A DNA stretch of 10,644 nucleotides from an uncultured bacterium (lineage in GTDB: Bacteria > Actinomycetota > Actinomycetes > S36-B12): NCBI GenBank assembly GCA_903908025.1, contig CAIVQM010000138.1, positions 1 to 10,644 on the forward strand. The letters are read 5' to 3'. Positions 1-6,076 of the stretch are shown here, piece after piece (the first letter of the stretch is position 1; the number at the start of each line of letters is the position of its first letter). The position numbers and the translations under genes were made by a program. Under the pieces are notes generated by a model. That model had not been told where the DNA came from, ran no database searches, and saw nothing but the letters and a program-made list of their open reading frames with translations.

Positions 1-30
1 CGCCAACAACCTCAAGACCGCCGGAGGGGA

Positions 31-1734
31 TCAGCCGACGGCGACCGTGTACTCCGCGCTTACTCCGACAACAGTGCCCTTGCGCACGACCAGGACGCGA
101 TACGTGCCCGCGGCAGCCGGCTTGGTCTTACGCATGACGAACCGGTACCGGCCCTTGGCGCTGGTCCGATCGATGGCCACCGTCTTCCACTCGCCGTCCA
201 CGAGTCGCTGACGCCAAGCCTTCAGCCCCGCCTTCGCGGGACGCACGACGCCGACGATCTTGTATGACCCTCCGCGAGTCACGGCAACCGCGACCGGAGT
301 GAGGAGTGACACCGTGCGCTGCTTGATCGACACAGCTGCCGGCTCGGGTGCGGGCGCGGGTGCCGACGGTGCCGGTGCGGGGGCCGGCGCGGCAGTCGCT
401 GTCGGTGCCGCGGCCGGGAGAGGCGCGCCCGGATCACCGTTGACACCCGTAACGAAGGTGGACTTCAGTCCCAACGAACCCGCCAGCTGACCACCGGAGC
501 GGGTGACGGTGCTGGCATCGGGCAGCGTCGCCGTCGCTGTCTTGACCGCGCCCGATACGAACCGCTCAGTTATCGCAACCGACGCGACCTCAGCGACCCC
601 GAACACCTTGGCCATCCGCGCCTGCGGCACCACCACGGTCCAGGCCCGCTCGGGGTTGGCGGCGTCCTGCATATACGGATCCGGCACGGACACCGCATAC
701 GGAAGCGTGCCACCCCACACGTCCTGGACGGACTGGGTCGCACCACCACTGGAGGCGCTGTAGAACGCACTGATCGGCTTGCCGTCGTAGAGGATCGCCA
801 GCCCTGCGGTGTCAGAGGCGATGGTCGCGTTGACGGAGTCGACCCAGTTGCTCCCCTTGGCCGAGCTCGCCTTGATCCAACCGGTGAACGTCTGGTCGTA
901 GTAGGGACCGCCGCCGTCATCCATATGGCACGAACACGCCAGACGCACTCCCCGCGTGACCTTGCTGAGCGCGTACGTGCGGGCAGCGAGCACCTGCGCC
1001 TGCTGGGCGGCCGAGGGCCACGAGCTGGAGACCTCCGAGATCCCGTAGAGGTACTCGTCGTGGATCCGAACCGAGTTGACGACATTCAGCCGGATGCCAG
1101 CCGACGTGGACACCGGGACGATGTCGACGGTGCCATAGCGGTAGCGGTGTCCCGTGGAGTCGAGCGATGACCCAGGTCCGACGACATCGAGCAACGTCGG
1201 ACCGCCAGCAGCGGTGCCGGGCGTGCGTGTGCCCGCCCACCGCACCGTCACCGTCGGCGCGACACCGAGCTCGACCGTCTGACCGCCCGCCACCCGCTGG
1301 GCGCTGACCTGTGCGCCATTGACAGTGAAGCGGAACTCGTCGAGCGGGCCGCCCAGGGTCACCGTCGGTCCGACCGTGACCTCCACAGCGCCACCGGTCG
1401 GGTCCAGCGCCTCGGAACGCACCTTCGCACCCGTCACTTGGTAGAGCAGCGCGATGCGCGCGTCCATGTCGTCCTGGACCGGCGTGACGGTGGTCCCCGT
1501 GTAGTAGTGGGTGACAATCCCCGTTGCGTCGATACCGGCCTTCGCCATGCCGTAGGCCCCCCACTGCGACATTCCCACGGCGTGGCCGTAGCCGGACCCC
1601 GTCAGCGTGAAATCAGCAGGCAGCGGATCACCGGGGGCGGCCGAGGCGCTGGCAGATAGGACGAGCCCGGACAGCAGCGCCGGCACGAGGGCGAGGCCCA
1701 GCGCACGGGCCACCGCGGACGGGCGGACAGTCAC
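31..1734 (-). CDS. Secreted SpoIID/LytB-family protein with C-terminal Ig-like region
   Basis: 567 residues. An N-terminal signal peptide (about 1-33, hydrophobic core 11-28, Ala-Ser-Ala before the likely cut) indicates export. Residues 43-63 hold the GxGHxVGMSQWGAYG motif, which lies near the N-terminus here, as in other actinobacterial SpoIID-like proteins I know. The SpoIID core spans about 215-350: EYLYGISEVSSSWPSAAQQA (227-246) followed by VLAARTYA, then AFYSASSGG (323-331). Glu234 lines up with the catalytic Glu of SpoIID lytic transglycosylases, so peptidoglycan cleavage or stimulation of an amidase is likely. Cys267, Cys269 and His270 form a possible metal site (inference). A Pro/Ala linker (about 437-468) leads to a roughly 95-residue beta-rich C-terminal domain that may bind the wall. 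The GTG start at 1734 has an AAGGAG ribosome site 5 nt upstream. It is divergent from the LCP gene. It is not evidence for sporulation, because the family is common in non-spore-formers. Confidence 0.9.
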   Translation of the reverse strand: MTVRPSAVARALGLALVPALLSGLVLSASASAAPGDPLPADFTLTGSGYGHAVGMSQWGAYGMAKAGIDATGIVTHYYTGTTVTPVQDDMDARIALLYQVTGAKVRSEALDPTGGAVEVTVGPTVTLGGPLDEFRFTVNGAQVSAQRVAGGQTVELGVAPTVTVRWAGTRTPGTAAGGPTLLDVVGPGSSLDSTGHRYRYGTVDIVPVSTSAGIRLNVVNSVRIHDEYLYGISEVSSSWPSAAQQAQVLAARTYALSKVTRGVRLACSCHMDDGGGPYYDQTFTGWIKASSAKGSNWVDSVNATIASDTAGLAILYDGKPISAFYSASSGGATQSVQDVWGGTLPYAVSVPDPYMQDAANPERAWTVVVPQARMAKVFGVAEVASVAITERFVSGAVKTATATLPDASTVTRSGGQLAGSLGLKSTFVTGVNGDPGAPLPAAAPTATAAPAPAPAPSAPAPAPEPAAVSIKQRTVSLLTPVAVAVTRGGSYKIVGVVRPAKAGLKAWRQRLVDGEWKTVAIDRTSAKGRYRFVMRKTKPAAAGTYRVLVVRKGTVVGVSAEYTVAVG

Positions 1735-1739
1735 GGGGA

Positions 1740-1745
1740 CTCCTT
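1740..1745 (-). promoter_or_regulatory. Shine-Dalgarno site of the SpoIID-like gene
   Basis: AAGGAG on the minus strand lies 5 nt before the GTG at 1734. It fixes this non-ATG start and agrees with the signal peptide beginning there. Confidence 0.8.
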
Positions 1746-1847
1746 GGGGAAGGCGGCGTAGTCAAGTACGGCGCGGGAGCATTCGTCTGCCCGGCCAGTC
1801 TCCACGGTGTCACAGAAGAGCCGCCATCTCCACTTCCCACGAGCACC

Positions 1848-2015
1848 ATGCGTCACTTTGATTGCCATTTCCAAGGCGAAGTCGTGAGGGAATGGGGAAC
1901 CTATGCCCGAGTGGGTGCGTCGGTACAGAGCAGGAACCGACAGCGCTTACGATGGCTGGGCGGGATTGGCCAAGGCCGCCCGTTCACCTCTGAGCCACCG
2001 ATGGGACACCGATGA
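1848..2015 (+). CDS. Possible 55-codon leader ORF overlapping the LCP start
   Basis: An open frame runs from ATG 1848 (alternative GTG at 1884, preceded by AAGGCG with 5 nt spacing) to TGA 2013-2015. The TGA overlaps the LCP start codon as ATGA, a layout typical of translational coupling. The peptide is Arg-rich, starts MRHFDCHFQGEVV and ends TSEPPMGHR; I recognise no family. Against it: third codon positions are much less G/C-rich than in the neighbouring genes, a rare TTA codon is present, ATG 1848 has no good ribosome site, and a candidate promoter lies inside it. It may be chance. If real, it would explain why the LCP gene lacks a clear Shine-Dalgarno site. Confidence 0.2.
   Translation: MRHFDCHFQGEVVREWGTYARVGASVQSRNRQRLRWLGGIGQGRPFTSEPPMGHR
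1948..1953 (+). promoter_or_regulatory. Candidate -10 element (TACGAT) for the LCP gene
   Basis: TACGAT fits the actinobacterial TANNNT -10 pattern and lies 58 nt before the LCP ATG, giving a leader of about 50 nt. No -35 hexamer resembling TTGACA is found at 16-18 nt. The same TTACGAT heptamer stands at almost the same distance before the nucleotidyltransferase gene (5320-5325). Confidence 0.35.
1958..1981. promoter_or_regulatory. 24-bp dyad just downstream of the candidate LCP promoter
   Basis: Outer arms GGGCGG (1958-1963) and CCGCCC (1976-1981) share a centre (1969.5) with an inner 8-bp palindrome TTGGCCAA (1966-1973). Ten of twelve base pairs are symmetric; only the pairs 1964/1975 and 1965/1974 break symmetry. 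The site begins about 5 nt after the candidate -10 hexamer, so it could be a repressor operator or, in RNA, a hairpin with a 12-nt loop. Both roles are inference. Confidence 0.4.
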
Positions 2016-3466
2016 CACGAGCGGGCGCGAGCGGTGGCCGGCACCTGTCCCGACTGCTCCTGACCGTCCTGTCGGTCCTCGTGCTGCTCGCCACCGTCGT
2101 CGGTGCGGGCGTCAGCGTCGTCATGGGCCAGCTTGCCGGCAACATCACCGCCATCGACGTGAGCGAGCAGCTAGGCGGGTCCGGTGCCACCGAGCCGATC
2201 GTCGCAGTCAACGAGGAAACCGGCACCTACGAGCCGCTCAACATCGTCCTGATGGGCAGCGACACGCGCGAGGGCAAGGGCAACGGCGGCTTCGGCAGCG
2301 TTGACAAATTCGGCACGGCTCAGCGCTCTGACACGGTGATCGTGCTGCACATCAGCGGCGACCGGAAGTCAGCTGTCGGCGTGAGCATCCCGCGCGACAC
2401 GATCATCGACCTGCCGACCTGCAAGAACGACGGAAAGAAGGTGGGCGGCTACTCGGGCCGCTTCAATCAGGCCATCGAGTTGGGCGGCCCAGGTTGCACG
2501 ATCAAGGCCGTCAACGAGATGAGCGGCCTCGACATCAGCAACTTCATGCTGGTCGACTTCGGTGGGTTCAAGCGCATCGTCGACGCGATCGGCGGCGTCG
2601 AGATCTGCCTCGCGACCGCGATCGACGACCCGCTCAGCGGACTCAAGCTCGACAAGGGGAAGCACGTCGTTCAGGGCGAGGAGGCTCTCGCCTTCGTCCG
2701 CGCCCGGCACAACATTGGCGACGGCTCGGACACCTCCCGCATCCGACGCCAGCAGGCGTTCATCTCGTCGCTGCTTCGACAGGTGCTCAGCAGCGGCACG
2801 CTGCTGAACCCCGCGTCACTCGTCGGCGTCCTCAATGCCGCCACCAAGTCACTCACGGCCGACACTCAGCTCGCTGACGTGAACAACCTCAAGGACCTGG
2901 CCCTCAGCCTGAAGGACCTGCGTCCTGCCAACGTCACGTTCGTCACGGTCCCCTGGACCCCCAACGGCGACAACGCGACGGTCAGCGTCAACACCAAGAA
3001 GGCCGCGCCGCTGTGGGATGCCATGAAGAACGACACACCGTGGCCGCCGCCGTCAACAACGACGGCAGCCGACGGCACCACCGCGACGACGGATCAGCCA
3101 CTCCTACGCACGAAGCCCGAGAACATCAAGGTCAACGTCCTCAACGGAACCGCCGAGAAGGGCAAGGCGAAGCGAGTGGCCAAGCTCCTACGCAAGCAGG
3201 GCTACAGCGTTCAGGAAGTCGGCAACGCCGACACCACCGACGTGACGACGACGACCGTGCAGTACGACCCGGCATGGGACACATCCGCGAAGACGCTGAT
3301 GTACGCGGCCACCGCACCGGGTGAGAAAGTCAAGAAGCAGGGCGGCACGATGAACCTGATCATCGGCACCGATTTCACCGACATCAAGCCCGTGGAGATC
3401 AGCGACCTGACCCAGGACTACACCGCTCAGGTCAACACCGGCGACGAGGAGTTCTGCGCCTCCTGA
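2012..3466 (+). CDS. LCP (LytR-CpsA-Psr) family glycopolymer ligase with LytR_C domain
   Basis: 484 residues. A single N-terminal membrane helix (about 14-38) anchors the protein with its catalytic part outside the cell. The LCP domain (about 75-255) shows the family's Asp/Arg set: NIVLMGSDTR (77-86), QRSDTVIVLHI (104-114), SIPRDT (125-130), NEMSGLDISNFMLVDFGGF (168-186) and ALAFVRARH (225-233) followed by RIRRQQ (243-248). LCP enzymes move lipid-linked glycopolymers onto peptidoglycan or other acceptors with loss of pyrophosphate or a lipid phosphate. A Pro/Thr-rich linker (344-363) leads to a LytR_C domain (about 371-455, IKVNVLNGTAEKGKAKRVA onward). An unpaired-looking Cys482 is two residues from the end. 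The ATG at 2012 has only a weak ribosome site. It is divergent from the SpoIID-like gene and convergent with the glycosyltransferase to the right, with a hairpin between. In M. tuberculosis an LCP gene also lies in the wider region of fadE25 (from memory). Confidence 0.93.
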   Translation: MTRAGASGGRHLSRLLLTVLSVLVLLATVVGAGVSVVMGQLAGNITAIDVSEQLGGSGATEPIVAVNEETGTYEPLNIVLMGSDTREGKGNGGFGSVDKFGTAQRSDTVIVLHISGDRKSAVGVSIPRDTIIDLPTCKNDGKKVGGYSGRFNQAIELGGPGCTIKAVNEMSGLDISNFMLVDFGGFKRIVDAIGGVEICLATAIDDPLSGLKLDKGKHVVQGEEALAFVRARHNIGDGSDTSRIRRQQAFISSLLRQVLSSGTLLNPASLVGVLNAATKSLTADTQLADVNNLKDLALSLKDLRPANVTFVTVPWTPNGDNATVSVNTKKAAPLWDAMKNDTPWPPPSTTTAADGTTATTDQPLLRTKPENIKVNVLNGTAEKGKAKRVAKLLRKQGYSVQEVGNADTTDVTTTTVQYDPAWDTSAKTLMYAATAPGEKVKKQGGTMNLIIGTDFTDIKPVEISDLTQDYTAQVNTGDEEFCAS

Positions 3467-3488
3467 CCCCGCCCCGACCCTGTCGAGA

Positions 3489-3536
3489 GGCGGGCTGTGG
3501 GGGTCCAAAGGCGCAATTTGACCCCCACAGCCCGCC
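3489..3536. terminator. Bidirectional hairpin between convergent genes
   Basis: Arms GGCGGGCTGTGGGGGTC (3489-3505) and GACCCCCACAGCCCGCC (3520-3536) form a perfect 17-bp stem with a 14-nt loop; AAA and TTT at the loop edges could add pairs after one bulge. It lies in the 82-bp gap between the LCP stop and the glycosyltransferase stop. There is no U-tract on either strand, as often in actinobacterial terminators. Its place and symmetry suit termination from both sides. Confidence 0.85.
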
Positions 3537-3548
3537 ACTGAACGAGGA

Positions 3549-4418
3549 CTAGATGACGGGCGGACGGCCAGCCTTCGTCATCGCCCACACGGTGCCCCAC
3601 TTCATCCGTCGACGCCCCGCCGGGCGCTGCTCGATTCCCTCGCGCAGGCCGCCGAACCACGCCCCCAGCGCATCGCGGTCACGCACGCGCAGCAGCGTCA
3701 TACCCACCCACGTGCCGACATACAGCGGCTCGAGGACGACGGGCAGGTTGCGACGGGCCAGCCACACCCGATTGCGGGCATTGAGCCGGTAGTACACGTC
3801 GTGCCGCGCCGGATCGATCACCGGATGGTTCGCCACCAGGTCAGCCGCATACCACGGCGTGTAGCCCTCGTCCCAGACGCGCCACACCAGGTCGATGCCC
3901 TCGTGGGCGTAGAAGAACTCATCCGGCCAGCCGCCGACCGCGTCGAACAGCGGACGCCGCATTGCCACGGCGCCCTCCCACAGAGCCGTCGCGGGGCCGG
4001 ACTCATAGGGGTTTCCGACGCGCAGTCGCGGCACCCAGCGGCGGGGCGACGGCAAGCCGGTGGGATCCACGACGCGCGGCTGGATGAGACCCATCCGCGG
4101 GTCCGCCTCGAAGCGATCGGCGACGCTGCGCAGGAAGTGCGGGTCGGGCAGGGACGCGTCGTCGTCGAGGAAGAACAGGAGTTCCCCTTCGACAAGTGGC
4201 ACGCCGGCGTTGCGGCCGGAGGGGATGCCGACGTTCTCCTGCAGGTGCAGTGCTTTCACGCCCTCCGGCAGTCCCGTCGGATCCCAGCCGTTGCCGACGA
4301 CGACAACGTCGACATCGACGCCCTCCTGAGCGAGCACCGACCGCAGGCCACGATCGAGATCCTCAGGCCGCTTGCCCATCGTCAGGACGACGACACCGAA
4401 CTTCGGCAACCCGCTCAT
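3549..4418 (-). CDS. Family-2 (GT-A) glycosyltransferase, rhamnosyl/galactofuranosyltransferase-like
   Basis: 289 residues, no signal peptide or clear membrane helix, probably cytosolic face of the membrane. The GT2 fold is seen in order: an N-terminal strand VVVLTMGKRPEDLDRGLRSV (9-28), the nucleotide-binding strand VDVVVVGNG (36-44), the ENVGIPSGRNAGV loop (61-73), the metal-binding LDDDA (84-88), an acceptor region LWEGAVAMRR (146-155) and EGIDLVWRVWDEGY (173-186), which takes the place of the usual E-D-x-D-L-x-x-R base motif. It resembles WbbL/GlfT1-type enzymes that extend polyprenyl-linked wall glycans, but donor and acceptor cannot be read from sequence. The ATG at 4418 overlaps the stop of the upstream phosphatidyltransferase gene by 4 nt (ATGA), so the two are almost certainly cotranscribed and translationally coupled. 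Confidence 0.9.
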   Translation of the reverse strand: MSGLPKFGVVVLTMGKRPEDLDRGLRSVLAQEGVDVDVVVVGNGWDPTGLPEGVKALHLQENVGIPSGRNAGVPLVEGELLFFLDDDASLPDPHFLRSVADRFEADPRMGLIQPRVVDPTGLPSPRRWVPRLRVGNPYESGPATALWEGAVAMRRPLFDAVGGWPDEFFYAHEGIDLVWRVWDEGYTPWYAADLVANHPVIDPARHDVYYRLNARNRVWLARRNLPVVLEPLYVGTWVGMTLLRVRDRDALGAWFGGLREGIEQRPAGRRRMKWGTVWAMTKAGRPPVI

Positions 4419-5230
4419 CGCAGCCGGCTCGATGACAGGATCGACGCCAGATGACCGACGATGGTGATGACTCCGAAGATCGCGAGGAAGCCGACCAGGA
4501 AGCGCGTCACCGCGAGATCACCCAGCAGCAGGTCGCCGATCGCGGCGACGAACGCGAGGATCGTCAGCTCTACGGAGTGATACGCACGATGGAACGGGAA
4601 GAAACGCACGAGTGAGCGCATCCGGCGCAGTCCGCCCGATCTCGGAGCAGCAACGTCGGCCTTCTCCTCCAGCCGCGGCATGTTGTTGTAGGCACGTGAG
4701 ACGTGGACCATGTCGTTGAGCGCCTTGTTGTAGAGGACCATCACGGAGACGAGAGCACCGATCAGCGGCCATGGAGTGTCCATCCACCCGGCCTCGGGGA
4801 AGCCCGCGGCGCGAAGTCCCAGCGCGATGGGGATGAGCCCCTCGGTCGTGTAGTGACCCACGCGGTCGATGAAGACGCCCTTCGGGGATGTCTTCTGCCG
4901 CCAGCGCGCAACCTCACCGTCGCTGCAGTCCCACAGCATCTGCATCTGCCCAAGGAGCAGCGCGAGCGTCGCTCCCGCCATGCCAGGGATCAGCAGGGCG
5001 AGGGCCGCTGAGACACCCGTAGCGACCATCAGCCACGTGACGCCGTTGGCCGTGATCGGGGTCTTGAGCAGGAGCTTCGTCAGGTACGGGGAGATCCGTC
5101 GCAGATAGACGTCGGCCACCCAGTGCTCGGAGTTGCGCCGGCCACGAACGGCGGGCGGCTGACCCACCTCACGGATCTGGGCGACTGTGGGGTTCTGCGG
5201 TCGCACGACAGGCTCAGTTGTGTCGCTCAT
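4415..5230 (-). CDS. CDP-alcohol phosphatidyltransferase family membrane protein, variant motif
   Basis: 271 residues from ATG 5230; an in-frame TTG 6 nt further upstream is less likely. The family transfers a phospho-alcohol from a CDP-alcohol to an acceptor alcohol, or a phosphatidyl group from CDP-diacylglycerol, inside the membrane. The signature is complete up to its last residue: Asp101, Asp104, Gly105, Ala108, Arg109, Gly118 and Asp122 match D-x2-D-G-x2-A-R-x8-G-x3-D-x3-D, but the final Asp, thought to act as the catalytic base, is His126 (read from the codon CAC). Hydrophobic segments lie at about 63-99, 131-140, 155-170, 222-239 and 243-265. The N-terminus (1-50) is soluble and precedes an amphipathic helix. 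It is coupled to a glycosyltransferase downstream and divergent from a cytidylyltransferase-like gene, which suggests that gene supplies its CDP-linked substrate. Phospholipid synthesis is the main alternative. Confidence 0.85.
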   Translation of the reverse strand: MSDTTEPVVRPQNPTVAQIREVGQPPAVRGRRNSEHWVADVYLRRISPYLTKLLLKTPITANGVTWLMVATGVSAALALLIPGMAGATLALLLGQMQMLWDCSDGEVARWRQKTSPKGVFIDRVGHYTTEGLIPIALGLRAAGFPEAGWMDTPWPLIGALVSVMVLYNKALNDMVHVSRAYNNMPRLEEKADVAAPRSGGLRRMRSLVRFFPFHRAYHSVELTILAFVAAIGDLLLGDLAVTRFLVGFLAIFGVITIVGHLASILSSSRLR

Positions 5231-5258
5231 CGCCAATCACATCGCTGCACGGATAGCC

Positions 5259-5264
5259 ACTGTA
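5259..5264 (-). promoter_or_regulatory. Candidate -10 element (TACAGT) for the phosphatidyltransferase operon
   Basis: TACAGT on the minus strand fits TANNNT and stands 28 nt before the ATG at 5230, giving a leader of about 20 nt. No -35 hexamer at the right spacing is convincing. The same hexamer precedes the large glycosyltransferase at 9688-9693. Confidence 0.3.
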
Positions 5265-5319
5265 CGGATGTCATGCTCCGCAACACCTGACGGTGCTGCC
5301 CGTGGATTCGCACGCTGGT

Positions 5320-5325
5320 TACGAT
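5320..5325 (+). promoter_or_regulatory. Candidate -10 element (TACGAT) for the nucleotidyltransferase
   Basis: TACGAT lies 57 nt before the ATG at 5383, within the heptamer TTACGAT also seen before the LCP gene at 58 nt. The -35 region is not recognisable. The shared sequence and distance make both sites more credible than either alone. Confidence 0.35.
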
Positions 5326-5356
5326 AGGCCACGGCCCCGACCGATCGGCGAACAGG

Positions 5357-5366
5357 CGCGTACGCG
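5357..5366. repeat. 10-bp perfect palindrome in the nucleotidyltransferase leader
   Basis: CGCGTACGCG is self-complementary and lies between the candidate -10 and the ribosome site. An 8-bp palindrome CCGATCGG (5341-5348) stands just upstream. Short palindromes are common in GC-rich DNA, so an operator role is only a possibility. Confidence 0.25.
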
Positions 5367-5371
5367 TCTTC

Positions 5372-5377
5372 GAGGAG
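5372..5377 (+). promoter_or_regulatory. Shine-Dalgarno site fixing the nucleotidyltransferase start
   Basis: GAGGAG lies 5 nt before ATG 5383. This, together with the nucleotide-binding strand beginning at residue 3, rules out the in-frame GTG at 5293 as the start. Confidence 0.8.
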
Positions 5378-5382
5378 AGCAC

Positions 5383-6072
5383 ATGACCGTGCAGGCAGTG
5401 ATCCTCGCGGCCGGGATGGGAACGCGTCTTGGTCGGCCCTGGCCCAAGCCGCTCACCCCGCTGTCCGACGGGCGCACGATCATGCAGCAGCAGATGGACA
5501 ATCTGCTGGCCGGATTCGAGGACATCCGCATCACCACGGTGATCGGATTCAAGCTCGAGCTCATCATCGAGGCCTTCCCCAACGTCGGCTACGTCTACAA
5601 CGAGAGCTACGACCAGACCAACACCAACCGCAGCCTGCTCATGGCGCTTCGCCAGTCGATGGACGGCGGCGTGCTGTGGATGAACGGCGACGTCGTCTTC
5701 GACCCGAGGGTCTTCGATCGGGTGCAGGAACTCATCGCTGCCGAGCAGTCGTTCATCTGCGTCAACACTGCCGTCGTGGGTGATGAGGAGGTCAAGTACA
5801 CCGTCGATGCGGACGGGTTCGTCGACCGACTGTCCAAGACCGTGACCGATGCTTTGGGCGAGTCCGTCGGCATCAACTACGTGAGCGCGGGCGACAAGGC
5901 GAACCTCATCCGTCGGCTTGCCGAGTGCGATGACTCGGACTACTTCGAGCGCGGTATCGAACTGATGGTCGAGAAGGATGGCGCCCGCGTGGTCCCCTTC
6001 GACATCCGCGACCTGTTTGCCATCGAGGTCGACTTCGAAGAGGACCTCAGCCGGGCCAACGCCCACCTCTGA
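5383..6072 (+). CDS. LicC/IPCT-like sugar- or alcohol-phosphate nucleotidyltransferase
   Basis: 229 residues, soluble. The N-terminal MTVQAVILAAGMGTRLG with PKPL (1-24) is the NTP_transferase signature that binds the nucleotide; Lys22 is the conserved Lys. Asp103 in NGDVVF (101-106) and Asp217 in IEVDFEEDL (214-222) fit the two metal-binding acidic positions. The YNESYDQTNTNRSL stretch (72-85) parallels the YNxxYxxxNN(x)YSL stretch I know from LicC-type phosphocholine cytidylyltransferases and the cytidylyltransferase half of archaeal IPCT-DIPPS, better than hexose-1-phosphate enzymes, which are usually longer. A CTP:phospho-alcohol reaction is therefore the best guess; the alcohol (choline, inositol, another polyol) is unknown. 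It stands divergent from a CDP-alcohol phosphatidyltransferase, its likely partner. Its stop is 4 nt from the stop of the convergent CgeB-like gene. A sugar-1-phosphate substrate cannot be ruled out. Confidence 0.85.
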   Translation: MTVQAVILAAGMGTRLGRPWPKPLTPLSDGRTIMQQQMDNLLAGFEDIRITTVIGFKLELIIEAFPNVGYVYNESYDQTNTNRSLLMALRQSMDGGVLWMNGDVVFDPRVFDRVQELIAAEQSFICVNTAVVGDEEVKYTVDADGFVDRLSKTVTDALGESVGINYVSAGDKANLIRRLAECDDSDYFERGIELMVEKDGARVVPFDIRDLFAIEVDFEEDLSRANAHL

Positions 6073-6076
6073 CCTC

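Larger units (their letters stand above)
1746..2011. other. Divergent intergenic region between the SpoIID-like and LCP genes
   Basis: This 266-bp spacer must carry the promoters of both divergent genes. On the plus strand it holds a TACGAT hexamer (1948-1953), a near-symmetric 24-bp dyad (1958-1981), a direct repeat CACCGATG at 1996-2003 and 2007-2014 (the second copy contains the LCP ATG), and the weak 55-codon ORF. I found no convincing promoter for the SpoIID-like gene: a TTGACT on the minus strand (1761-1766) has no matching -10 element before the gene. Confidence 0.6.

Noticed and set aside
1..30. Possible end of another gene at the left edge
   Set aside because: Thirty bases are too few to call anything; no motif or hairpin is seen.
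260..490. Gly/Ala-repeat plus-strand frame that looks collagen- or silk-like
   Set aside because: It is the reverse reading of the Pro/Ala linker of the SpoIID-like protein.
31..1734. SpoIID as evidence of a spore-forming host
   Set aside because: SpoIID/LytB-domain proteins occur in many non-sporulating actinobacteria and no other sporulation gene is present.
1896..1938. GGAAC motifs resembling ECF sigma -35 elements
   Set aside because: Neither copy (1896-1900, 1933-1937) has a GTT-type -10 at the expected 16-18 nt.
1903..2304. 133-codon plus-strand frame overlapping the LCP start
   Set aside because: Most of it runs through the LCP membrane anchor and domain in another frame and turns into Arg/His-rich low-complexity sequence.
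5293..5382. Start of the nucleotidyltransferase at GTG 5293
   Set aside because: The ribosome site and the nucleotide-binding strand both point to ATG 5383, and the candidate -10 lies inside the extension.
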